NCBI RefSeq assembly: GCF_032586175.1
Contig: NZ_JAWHTE010000002.1
Coordinates: 1-64,000 of the forward strand
Length of the DNA stretch: 64,000 bases
Direction: 5' to 3'
Source: Ovoidimarina sediminis
GTDB lineage: Bacteria; Pseudomonadota; Alphaproteobacteria; Rhodobacterales; Rhodobacteraceae
Each line of letters starts with the position of its first letter. The first letter of the stretch is position 1. A model generated the notes under the pieces. It searched no databases and was not told the DNA's origin. It saw nothing but the letters and a program-made list of their open reading frames with translations. Below, piece by piece: positions 51,438 through 58,551 of the stretch. The position numbers were made by a program, and so were the translations under genes.

Positions 51438-51460
51438 GCCCCGCCACGACAAGCGCGGCT
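51438..51460 (-). terminator. Degenerate island hairpin T4
   Basis: Has ccccgcc, then loop acgacaagcgc, then a damaged right arm (ggctgcgcgg). The left arm and the minus-strand CTTTTCG tail match the family. Confidence 0.5.
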
Positions 51461-51783
51461 GCGCGGCATACGCGCCATCAAAGTGCCGCTGGGGTATCCC
51501 TAATCACTGACAACCGCGGATTCTTCGCGAAAGGCTAGGAAGCGCCGACCAATCCTGCCCAGAAAGAACCTGAAGTTTTCCGTAATTCTGCTCGATTGCT
51601 CGAACATTTGCATAGGGCTGCCAGTGCCTAGAGTTTACTACGACCTTTCACTTTTCGGTCTTGTGTGCGCATGCCCCCCGCAAGCTAAACAAGCCCGAGC
51701 CAGGCGCTGGCAGCATATCCGTCGGTGTTCGGGGCGCGAGGGCTTGCTAAGCCGACTTCTGCAAGTGCAGCGAGCCGACTTTC

Positions 51784-51925
51784 TCAGTGTGTCCGCAGAA
51801 TCCGAGCCAACCACCGCGCCACCTCAGCCTGCTGAGACCTCCCGCCATGCGCCCATCTCGGATGGCTTGGCCCCGCCCTATGCCCCCCACCAGCCCGGTG
51901 CACGCGGCATACACGCCAACTAAGG
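51784..51925 (-). pseudogene. HGG-type small-protein gene, decayed copy C
   Basis: The minus strand reads SWRVCRVHRAGGGHRAGP, then SHPRWAHGGRSQQ and AEVARWLARILRTH before a stop at 51784. The N-terminal half (CLRDAPRC...ERC) is replaced by unrelated sequence, and the conserved His-Gly is changed to His-Arg. About 45 bp after the stop are shared with copy D (ACTGAGAAAGTCGGC versus ACTAAGAAAGTTAGC), so C and D derive from a common ancestor including 3' flank. Confidence 0.82.
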
Positions 51926-52502
51926 GCCTGTGTATCTGTTCCGGCGCCCGTAACTTGCTGAGCCAACTGGAAGAACTAACGCGCTCCACAGAATCTGTTG
52001 ATATGTCTGTGGAAGGGAAGGCGCATTCAAGGCATTCGCAAAGAGTATCAATACCTTGGCCAAGTTGCCTAAATAATTAGCAAATATTGGTAAGCTATTG
52101 AAATATATTCTGGAATCTTTGGTGCGAAGTAATATTGCTCGATGGGTGGTCTGCGACGTTACGCGTGGCGGCTGCAAGGGCTCGCTGTGGAAAGTCAAGG
52201 CCATGTGCGCTCCACTCCGAAATTCGGCGGATTATCTCTTGGCGCGATGGACACGAACTCAAAAACTCGATTGCAACCCAATGGCCTGACAAATTTCCGA
52301 CTGGCGCGGGTGCTACGCAGAGCCAACACTCTAGGAATCCGCCGGCGAACAATGGCTCAAAACCGTCCCCAAGGTCAAAAGCGATGTGCGGAAAACTCCG
52401 CCGCGAAAAGAACGGCGGGGTAGAACTAATCAATCACACCAGCCTGAGGGAAACGTGGGAGGTAGCTGGGATGGCTCATCTTCAAGGCGTGCAAATGAAA
52501 AG

Positions 52503-52527
52503 CCCCGCCACGACGAGCGCGGCGGGG
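52503..52527 (-). terminator. Conserved island hairpin T5
   Basis: The stem ccccgcc/ggcgggg with loop acgacgagcgc is identical to T2 across the whole hairpin. The minus-strand tail is CTTTTCATTTG. Confidence 0.7.
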
Positions 52528-52610
52528 AGAATGAGAGAAACAAAGAACTCACCAGGAATTTGGTCACCTTAGCAGGCGCGCGCACTTACTCAATGCGGGC
52601 AAATGAAAAA

Positions 52611-52635
52611 CCCCGCCACGACGAGCGCGGCGGGG
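52611..52635 (-). terminator. Conserved island hairpin T6
   Basis: Identical stem and loop to T2 and T5, with the tail TTTTTCATTTG on the minus strand. It lies 108 bp from T5 and shares the upstream gcaaatgaaa context, so the pair is a small tandem duplication. Confidence 0.7.
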
Positions 52636-52731
52636 AAGTCAAAAGAAATGTATTCCGCCAGGAATGAGTAAATCTACCAAGACCGCCTGGTTCGTCAAAG
52701 CAAAATCTGGTCCCAATACCCCGCGGTTTGG

Positions 52732-52746
52732 CCCCCCCCCCCCCCC
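52732..52746. repeat. C15 homopolymer tract
   Basis: Fifteen uninterrupted C residues between ggtttgg and gcacgcgg, in a non-coding part of the island. Such a tract is prone to slippage, and its length may also be affected by sequencing error. Confidence 0.8.
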
Positions 52747-52847
52747 GCACGCGGTAGCAGCTAGCCATTTGACACACTCAGAGAGAGGGGTTTCTGGGTG
52801 CGACAACTCGCTCAGTCGAATGACGAAGTTGCAGCTAGCTAACTTTC

Positions 52848-52904
52848 TTAGTGTGCCCACAGCAGCCGAGCCAACCACCGCGCCGCGTCAGCCTCCTGTG
52901 ACCC
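52848..52904 (-). pseudogene. HGG-type small-protein gene, tail remnant D
   Basis: Only the C-terminal helix survives on the minus strand: SQEADAARWLARLLWAH followed by TAA at 52848. The remnant overlaps the end of the broken VPLPA-CTERM gene (its stop is at 52888), so the two are fused at ggtcacaggaggc. The 3' flank matches that of copy C. Confidence 0.7.
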
Positions 52905-53645
52905 CCGCAGTTTTGCGACGAGTTGCCAGAAATGCCAGAGCGCCTAGGAGGAGCATGCCGGATGCAGGTAACGGAACTGGTGAGGGGCCGGGTGGGGACG
53001 CGACAGGATTGGTTGCGATTCCGAAGCCGATATTCTCCCCGCCGGGTAAAACGACCGAGCTATAGTCCCACAGGAAGACCAACGTATCACCAGCCGAGAA
53101 GTCCATATTTTAAGAGACGGCAATGAAGGCTCCTGGAGTTCCTTCCCTCGAGCCGGAGGTTACAGTGAAGACGTCACCGCTCTTAGAGAAATCGGAATTT
53201 CCGTCATAGCTTGCGTAGCCAGACGGAACAGTCAGAGTGGCGCCAACGAAATCCACATCACCAAAATAGAAGATTGGTCGGATATCGGGTCAAGAAACTC
53301 CAGCGTCCACGAAAATGCCTGTGTTCTTGAGAAAATTTGCTGATTGAACAGGTCGCCAATTGTTCCTGCGGGTTGCGCCAAAGTACCGTACAGGGCTGAA
53401 TTTGCGTACGACGCGCTCTCGTCCGTGAAACCGTTCGACTCCCACTCGAAACCAGTGGAGGTCACTTCTACCCGTACGCCGTCAACTGAGCCCGTTTGGG
53501 TTGCTTCTAGATAATCCCATTTACCGGGCGTACCGTTGTCGTTTATTTGAAGAACAGCAGCACTGGCGCCGTTGGCAGCCCAAATGAGAGTGCAGATGAC
53601 TACGGAGACATAGCGCTTAACATCCTCCCCCAAGTATGCATGCAT
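52888..53645 (-). pseudogene. Broken VPLPA-CTERM surface-protein gene
   Basis: The minus strand encodes a signal-peptide-like N-terminus (RYVSVVICTLIWAANGASAA) and a beta-rich body (AVLQINDNGTPGKWDYLEA...AFSWTLEFLDPIS). A frameshift near 53275 follows, and translation continues in another frame as YFGDVDFVGATLTVPSGY...GTPGAFIAVS up to an in-frame TAA near 53116. The C-terminal part DTLVFLWDYSSVVLPGGENIGFGI then runs to the sorting tail VPLPASGMLLLGALAFLATRRK. With at least one frameshift and one nonsense codon it is not expressed as a whole protein. It lies between HGG copies D and E. Confidence 0.85.
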
Positions 53646-53747
53646 TGGGAGATAAATATCATGAAATTGTTTGTTTCGGAAGGGCCGCCAATTTTGTGCT
53701 TCATGGACGCCAGGTCTGCCTCCACGGATTTCTTCGTTTGCATGCCC

Positions 53748-54001
53748 TCACATCGAGCGCAGCAACTTGCCCAACCACCTCGCCACCGCCGCCTCCTGCG
53801 ACCGCCCACCGTGCCTCCACCTAGGATGACTGGGTCCAGCCACATGACCGCCTCCGGCCCCATGTACGCGGCACACACGCCATCCACGCACTGCAGGGCA
53901 CTTTTGCACCGTTCCCCAGTGCGCTTGGCGGTAGCGTGGCACCTGGGGGCGTCTCTGAGACGCTGAACGGGGCGGATGGGGTCATCGTCAATTTTCGTCA
54001 T
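53748..54001 (-). pseudogene. HGG-type small-protein gene, frameshifted copy E
   Basis: It starts MTKIDDDPIRPVQRLRDAPRC, 14 nt inside the end of a truncated partner gene, exactly as in the intact module at 57 kb. One extra A in an A4 run after GERC shifts the frame. The remainder (CPAVRGWRVCRVHGAGGG, then HVAGPSHPRWRHGGRSQEA, and AVARWLGKLLRSM) is in the other frame and ends at 53748. All zinc-ligand codons are still present, so the inactivation looks recent. Confidence 0.85.
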
Positions 54002-54200
54002 GCACCCCCCTCCTGTAGCTGACATCGCCTACAATGGCCTGGCCGCCATCCTGAACCTCGACGCGCTCGACTCGAACAATCTGCTGGGCCTTCGCGCGGT
54101 ACTTCTTCAGCCCGTCCACCTGAGCGAGAAACGTTCGGCTCAGCCGCGTCGTGGAGCGCTCATATGCCTCTCTCAGCTGAGGTGAGGGTGCTTCAGACAC
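53988..54200 (-). pseudogene. Truncated partner gene (C-terminal 70 codons) upstream of copy E
   Basis: Encodes PSPQLREAYERSTTRLSRTF, then LAQVDGLKKYRAKAQQIVRV and ERVEVQDGGQAIVGDVSYRR. This is almost identical to the C-terminus of the 178-aa protein at 57342-57878, whose first ~105 residues are missing here. It overlaps the start of HGG copy E as the intact pair does. The whole two-gene junction was therefore duplicated, then truncated at its 5' side. Confidence 0.88.
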
Positions 54201-54305
54201 GTTTGCGTAAGGGAAACCTTGCGAACTACGATTGACGATGATGGTATCTCCACAAACTATAAACCAGAGAATGACAACTTCTTGGAGGCATTAAGGATTA
54301 TGCAA

Positions 54306-54596
54306 ATGACACGCGCTATCTTGCTGACCCTTACACTTGCGATTGCCACTGCCTGCGCGCCGGGTCAGGGTGACCAGCTTCGCGCTCAAACCGACATGCT
54401 TCTGAGACAAAACAACATCGATGTTGACTTGAATGAATTGACCACCAGTGAAGTGACGTCCATCAACGTCGCGCTGTCTGATGGCGACGCAAGCCGCACC
54501 GAGAAAAGGATGAGTGTGGAGGCAATATTGCGAAACAAGGAACGACGTAGAACTGATGAACCGGCCTTGGTCATCGGTAGCTTGCCCCCCGTGTAG
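54306..54596 (+). CDS. Small putative lipoprotein/exported protein
   Basis: A 96-aa protein starting MTRAILLTLTLAIATACAPG. This is a hydrophobic signal with Cys after ATA, a weak lipobox. The mature part is hydrophilic and Asp/Asn/Glu-rich (QTDMLLRQNNIDVDLNELTTSEVTSINVALSDGD...) with a basic Arg/Lys patch and a VIGSLPPV end. It resembles small Rhodobacteraceae exported proteins of unknown function. ATG 54306 is preferred because an AAGGA lies 8 nt upstream; an ATG at 54300 is too close to it. It lies between HGG copies E and F and faces the opposite way. Confidence 0.7.
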   Translation: MTRAILLTLTLAIATACAPGQGDQLRAQTDMLLRQNNIDVDLNELTTSEVTSINVALSDGDASRTEKRMSVEAILRNKERRRTDEPALVIGSLPPV

Positions 54597-55269
54597 TGAT
54601 TGCGCTCTCCTGAGAGGGTCAATTTCTCCCCAGGCTTAGTGAAGTTGCTTTGGCACTTTGAAGTTGGGGCTGGACGCCTAATTCACGATTAATATTTTCT
54701 TGCTGAGCTTGTTCGCCTCCTCCTGGCGGGGCTTTTCTTCGGGGCTGTCAGCCAGGTTGGCCGAGCGTTTCGTTGCTATTTTTTTGGTACTGTTGAGCAG
54801 AGATTGACCAAATCACCTTTACCGTCGCGCACCTTCGCCCGGCTTTCGTTTGCATCTCTTGAAAGCGCAGGCGGCCATAGTATCCTTTCAGCATCTTGAG
54901 TTTCAGGATTGCCCCTTTAGATAGTCCCGCCGCGCTCGTCGTGGCGGGGCTTTACTTTAACACTGCCCCGTCCCCATCAGACCGCTGAGGTCAGGGAAAA
55001 CCGAAGGAAAACTTGATTAGCGTTGAAAGCGCACGGGGTGGTCGATTTCCAGTCCACAGCTCTGAGATATTTGACCTACTCCCTGGGCATTCCCTGAGTT
55101 GGCTTAGTTCCAGACTGAACTGTACAGGTCTCAGTCCGACTACCCGAGCACGCGTCTTACTTAGCGGCCAACTGCCCCGTGAACGCGGCGCACCCGCAAC
55201 CCAAGGACAGCTGGGTAACCCCACCTTTTCCATTGCGGTTGATGATTCCGTGGCAAACGGGGTGGGGAA
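54597..55269. other. Gene-free stretch between the lipoprotein and DUF6455 genes
   Basis: Contains a half-hairpin (ggcggggcttttcttcgg at about 54725), plus-strand hairpin T7 at 54926-54949, and a diverged partial copy of long repeat R1 at about 55009-55087. No gene was recognised. Confidence 0.55.
54926..54949 (+). terminator. Conserved island hairpin T7 (opposite orientation)
   Basis: The stem cccgcc/ggcggg with loop gcgctcgtcgt is the reverse complement of T2/T5/T6. It is followed on the plus strand by gctttactttaa and is suited to terminate the plus-strand lipoprotein transcript. Confidence 0.7.
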
Positions 55270-55539
55270 TTAGCGCTTTTTGAGAAGGGCTTTAAAACGC
55301 TCTTTATTGGGGCAGAAGCCGGGTGGCTCACTAATGGCAGTTTCCAAGCTTAGCCAATCAGCGCAGCTAGAAACATGGTCGCACGTCGCACAGGAAATCA
55401 ATGTCTGTTTGAGTGTCTCGCGTATTCCATCACCCATTTGCCTTGGGAGAGAGATGCCAAGCGCGTTCATAACCCGTCGCCGGATTGTCATCCTGCGGTC
55501 AAAGTTCTCGCTCCACTTTTGATAGGTTCGCCGATACAA
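55270..55539 (-). CDS. DUF6455-family Cys-rich protein
   Basis: An 89-aa protein. The N-terminal basic region (YQKWSENFDRRMTIRRRVMNALGI) is followed by the Cys motif ISCATCDHVSSCADWL near residues 48-63 and the second motif GFCPNKERFKALL near 75. Four Cys in this C-x2-C-x5-C...C pattern are typical of the small DUF6455 proteins abundant in Rhodobacteraceae, probably a metal or Fe-S site. The start is uncertain (ATG codons at 55539, 55491 or 55470). It is cargo between HGG copies E and F. Confidence 0.75.
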   Translation of the reverse strand: MYRRTYQKWSENFDRRMTIRRRVMNALGISLPRQMGDGIRETLKQTLISCATCDHVSSCADWLSLETAISEPPGFCPNKERFKALLKKR

Positions 55540-55662
55540 GCCTTACTCCACTTCAACGGCAATCCTACCTAAATCTTCTTCGGTACCTTTGACGCATATC
55601 AATTTCTTTATATTTTACGTGATTTGGAAATCGCCCGCGGCTTACGCAACAGCTGAATTTCG

Positions 55663-55950
55663 TCACATCGAGCGAAGCACTTTCGCTAACCACCGCGCCA
55701 CCGCCGCCTCCTGGGACCGCCCACCATGCTTCCACATCGGATGACTAGGACCGGCCTTATGACCACCACCGGCCCCATGGACGCGGCACACACGCCACCC
55801 ACGGACCGCAGGGCTACTTTTGCGCCTCTCACCCGTGCGCTTGGCGGTAGCGCGGCACCTGGGCGCGTCTCTGAGGCATTTGTCGTACAAGCTGTTTCGG
55901 TTTTGATCCGCGTCATTGCGCTCGGAAGGTCTTTGAGGTGGAATTAACAT
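55663..55950 (-). CDS. HGG-type small Cys/His protein, copy F (one ligand lost)
   Basis: A 95-aa open reading frame reading CLRDAPRCRATAKRTGERRK, then SSPAVRGWRVCRVHGAGGG and HKAGPSHPMWKHGGRSQEA to AVARWLAKVLRSM. It is full-length relative to copy G, but the second conserved Cys (GERC) is Arg, so zinc binding is probably impaired. The N-terminal leader (MLIPPQRPSERND) differs from copy G and no partner gene precedes it. It may be expressed, or may be an early pseudogene without a frameshift. Confidence 0.7.
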   Translation of the reverse strand: MLIPPQRPSERNDADQNRNSLYDKCLRDAPRCRATAKRTGERRKSSPAVRGWRVCRVHGAGGGHKAGPSHPMWKHGGRSQEAAVARWLAKVLRSM

Positions 55951-56200
55951 TGGATCGGCTACTGTCCCACCGGCTGGGCCCTGCGCATAGGCGGCGTTAT
56001 TGCCTTGTTGTGCCTTTCGCAGCGGGGCAATTTCTTTAAGACAAGAATGACCCAGTTCAATCCTTTGGGCCGTGGGAACAAACTGAGAGAGTCACGGCGC
56101 AATACCCTGATGCGGTATTGAACGTCGGATTGCAGATTGCAGCGCTCCACAATGAGCGGAACGCTGCAAGAGAACTTCACGCAATAGCCGGCTGAATCAG

Positions 56201-56941
56201 TCAGATTTTCGATTCACGCCTTAACGCTCGGGCAATTCCTATGCTTGAGAGACCTGCTAGGAGTAACGGAAAACTGGCTGGCAATGGGACTGGAGGTGGT
56301 TCTGGTGTATCACTTACTGCCGATAGGCGTATCCGCTGGCCAGAAACAAAATCCAAGTCCAAGAATCCGCCGCCACTACCTGCGACCAACCAGTCAGAAA
56401 TCCCGGTCGCGCCCGATAGGAATTCGCCGGTGAGCGACCACGAGCCATCTAGCGAACCAAGCGCATACCCATCTGTGCAACAGCCAACCCATGCGTTGCT
56501 GGCCTCAAATAGAGTGCCTCCACCGCTCAATGTGTAAGCATCGCTGACATCATCCCTGAGCAGAAAGTCAGCTGTATCTCCCAAAAGGCTCCAACTGGTT
56601 GTTATTGAGCCGCCGCTTCCATCCGAAGCCGCATCATGAACGACGCCTAAAGATAATCCGTCGCTCCCATCAAGAAAGTAGATTATCGTCAACCCATCAA
56701 CGGCAACAGGCCCACCGTTCTGGTCTCCATTATAGCTCGACCCTGCGGGATTGTTATATTGGTAAAACTCCTCGGCCGTAAGAGCCGATTCAAACGGACT
56801 GATATAGCCGAGGATGTTTGCATCAAAGTCGCCAGCTCCGGCCGACGTCTCTTGTGCCACTTGGATTGTTGCCGCGCCTGCTGCGCCAGTTAGAAACGCG
56901 AATGCAGATGCCGCCGTTAATACTCTGAACAGAGCCCCCAT
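56201..56941 (-). CDS. VPLPA-CTERM sorted surface protein
   Basis: A 246-aa secreted protein. The signal peptide MGALFRVLTAASAFAFLTGAAGAA (cleavage near residue 24) precedes a long Asp/Ser/Gly-rich beta body (GDFDANILGYISPFESAL..., TIIYFLDGSDGLSLGVVHDA) and a central CC pair (WVGCCTDG). It ends in the VPLPASFPLLLAGLSSIGIA sorting helix with a basic RALRRESKI end. In the family these tails are cut by exosortase XrtD, so this protein depends on a host exosortase outside the window. It lies between HGG copies F and G on the same strand. ATG 56941 follows a GGGGGGATT stretch. Confidence 0.9.
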   Translation of the reverse strand: MGALFRVLTAASAFAFLTGAAGAATIQVAQETSAGAGDFDANILGYISPFESALTAEEFYQYNNPAGSSYNGDQNGGPVAVDGLTIIYFLDGSDGLSLGVVHDAASDGSGGSITTSWSLLGDTADFLLRDDVSDAYTLSGGGTLFEASNAWVGCCTDGYALGSLDGSWSLTGEFLSGATGISDWLVAGSGGGFLDLDFVSGQRIRLSAVSDTPEPPPVPLPASFPLLLAGLSSIGIARALRRESKI

Positions 56942-57097
56942 ATCGAATCCCCCCCTAGAAAGCTCAACACAAAATCTTCGCCGGCTTTTGACTGAAACCA
57001 ACCCACCAATTAATACGCTGCCACCGAAAAGATGTGGATAAGCTATCACGAAGTACCAAACTTTTCAAATTTTTGTGAGGAGCTGAGCAGTTGCAAG

Positions 57098-57355
57098 CTA
57101 TTGAACAGGAAGGCGCAGAACCTCATCCAGCCGCCGCGCCATCTCGGCCTCCTGTGACCTCCCGCCGTGCACCCACCTCGGATGCTTCGGTCCCGCCTTG
57201 TGCCCGCCACCGGCGCCGTGAACGTGGCACACACGCCACCCACGCACTGCGGGACACTTGCACCGTTCTCCCGTGCGTTTGGCCTTAGCGCGGCATCTGG
57301 GGGCGTCTCTGAGCCGCTGGACGGGGCCAATGGGGTTATCGTCACTTTTCGTCAT
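57098..57355 (-). CDS. HGG-type small Cys/His protein, intact copy G
   Basis: An 85-aa protein starting MTKSDDNP. Core motifs are RCRAKAKRTGERC, then PAVRGWRVCHVHGAGGG, then HPRWVHGGRSQEA. Cys, Cys, Cys and His of this pattern match the small HGGxSTG-like family (C-x-A-x4-G-x2-C...C-x2-HG), probably a zinc knuckle; function unknown. ATG 57355 lies 7 nt after an aggagg site and overlaps the end of the upstream partner gene by 14 nt. It is the only copy of seven in the island with a clean frame and all ligands, and the one nearest the integrase. Confidence 0.85.
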   Translation of the reverse strand: MTKSDDNPIGPVQRLRDAPRCRAKAKRTGERCKCPAVRGWRVCHVHGAGGGHKAGPKHPRWVHGGRSQEAEMARRLDEVLRLPVQ

Positions 57356-57878
57356 CCTCCCCCCTCCTGTAGCTGACATCGCCTACAATGGCCTGGCCGC
57401 CGTCCTGAACCTCGACGCGTTCGACGCGTACAATCTGCTGCGCCTTCGCGCGGTACTTCTTCAGCCCGTCCACTTGAGAGAGGAACGTCCGGCTCAGCCG
57501 CGTCATCGAACGCTCATACGCCTCCCTCAGTTGATAAGAGGGCGCATCAGCCATTTTTTGCGAAGTTGCTGTCATCGCGACATGCGTGGCCGTCATCTGG
57601 CTCACCAGCATGGCCTCGACGGCGTCCCGGGGTTCCATTTCTATGGCCATCGTCGTCATGAGATTCATGTAGTCCAGGCCAGCTGTGCCGAGAGCGTTTA
57701 GTGCGGACCTGAGAATGCCTTCTGCTGCTGCATCAGTATCGGTGCCGTAGAGGGTCTTGAGTTGCCCCGTGTCTTCCAGCTGCACATTCATCTCGCGCTC
57801 TGCCGTCATCTCAAGCTTCGGGGCCTTGCGACGGGTCGGCGCTTTCTCTGCTGCCGGTGCTTTCTTATCCTTGCTCAT
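57342..57878 (-). CDS. Partner protein with V-x-V-x-GGQAIVG tail, unknown function
   Basis: A 178-aa protein. The Lys/Ala-rich N-terminus (MSKDKKAPAAEKAPTRRKAP) precedes a helical body with MTTMAIEMEPRDAVEAMLVS and QMTATHVAMTATSQKM near residues 90-120. LREAYERSMTRLSRTFLSQV and DGLKKYRAKAQQ follow, and the tail is VRVERVEVQDGGQAIVGDV. I recall this tail as the signature of a widespread alphaproteobacterial family that usually sits next to HGG-motif genes; function is unknown. It overlaps HGG copy G. A truncated copy of its last 70 codons is at 53988. Confidence 0.8.
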   Translation of the reverse strand: MSKDKKAPAAEKAPTRRKAPKLEMTAEREMNVQLEDTGQLKTLYGTDTDAAAEGILRSALNALGTAGLDYMNLMTTMAIEMEPRDAVEAMLVSQMTATHVAMTATSQKMADAPSYQLREAYERSMTRLSRTFLSQVDGLKKYRAKAQQIVRVERVEVQDGGQAIVGDVSYRRGEDDEK

Positions 57879-57909
57879 GCCTGCCTCACGTATAGGGGAG
57901 TGGTTAGTA

Positions 57910-58422
57910 TTAGTGTTCCGTTTCAGAACCGAGAGAACGGCGGGATTTGGCGCTGACGGGTTCTGAGGTGGAACCAAGACTGGCCTTTGGGTTCTCAAAT
58001 GGAACCACAGATGAGGGCGACGGGTCCGTATCAGAACCGCGTTCTGTTTTTTCAGGCCGCCATTTGCGCCAATCGTTCGTCGCGGGTTCGGCGTCGCGAA
58101 CGCGCTGCATCTGCTTCGTGGTCAGCCGCCATTCATGCGCGCGGCGGTGATACCAGTTGCCCGGCTCTTCCAGAGCGAGCAACCCGTGCTCAACAAGCTC
58201 GTTGTACGCGCGCTGAACGGTCGCCTTACCCATACCCAGGGCTTCTGCAGCCTCCGCGTAAGATAGAGTTATTCGCCCATTGTTGCCGCCGTTAAAGCGT
58301 GCGTGGAGTTCGAAGTAGACCTTGATGGCGGCCCCGGAGAGGGACCGCCAGGCAGGCGACTTCAGGAGCGCGTACGGCATCAGCGCGTACTGCCCCTCGG
58401 ACCGCTTGCCTTTGTTTCTAGC
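57910..58422 (-). CDS. Helix-turn-helix (replication-initiator-like) protein
   Basis: A 170-aa protein whose N-terminal domain (about 10-110) contains YALMPYALLKSPAWRSLSGAAIKVYFELHARF and the winged HTH LSYAEAAEALGMGKATVQRAYNELVEHGLL. This layout is found in small island or plasmid replication-associated proteins. The C-terminal third is Ser/Pro-rich and probably disordered. GTG 58422 is chosen since GGAGG lies 8 nt upstream; the in-frame TTG at 58440 overlaps that site. It precedes the partner-HGG pair (31 nt) in the same direction. Confidence 0.8.
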   Translation of the reverse strand, partial: ARNKGKRSEGQYALMPYALLKSPAWRSLSGAAIKVYFELHARFNGGNNGRITLSYAEAAEALGMGKATVQRAYNELVEHGLLALEEPGNWYHRRAHEWRLTTKQMQRVRDAEPATNDWRKWRPEKTERGSDTDPSPSSVVPFENPKASLGSTSEPVSAKSRRSLGSETEH

Positions 58423-58551
58423 CACGCTGAGCGCCTCCAAGGTAGAGGGCGGCTATGACCCGTGCAGATGACTCTGACAGGCCGTGACGAACTCGCAGAC
58501 GACGCTCCAGGCGCTCTGTGCTGTCTCGGCGGCGGTTGCGCATGTCACCCC

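Larger units (their letters stand above)
50200..51783. other. Gene-poor stretch of the island
   Basis: Contains HGG remnant B, the right copy of repeat R1, and four GC hairpins at 157-180 bp spacing (50934, 51091, 51258, 51438). A 245-codon minus-strand open frame (50362-51099) runs through unrelated repeats and the HGG remnant and is regarded as chance or chimeric. No functional gene is recognised. Confidence 0.6.
51926..52847. other. Gene-poor stretch with AT-rich patch, two hairpins and a C15 tract
   Basis: No gene is recognised. An AT-rich segment lies at about 52060-52135, two conserved GC hairpins at 52503 and 52611, and an uninterrupted run of 15 C at 52732-52746. Short open frames in both strands show no family features. 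Confidence 0.55.

Noticed and set aside
51173..51481. A 102-codon minus-strand frame across hairpins T3 and T4.
   Set aside because: Its peptide is Arg/Pro-rich and consists largely of hairpin sequence; no ribosome site or family signal.
56038..56193. A 50-codon plus-strand remnant ending NVGLQIAALHNERNAARELH.
   Set aside because: The composition looks protein-like, but there is no start, no recognised family and an in-frame stop just upstream. Too little to call even as a pseudogene.
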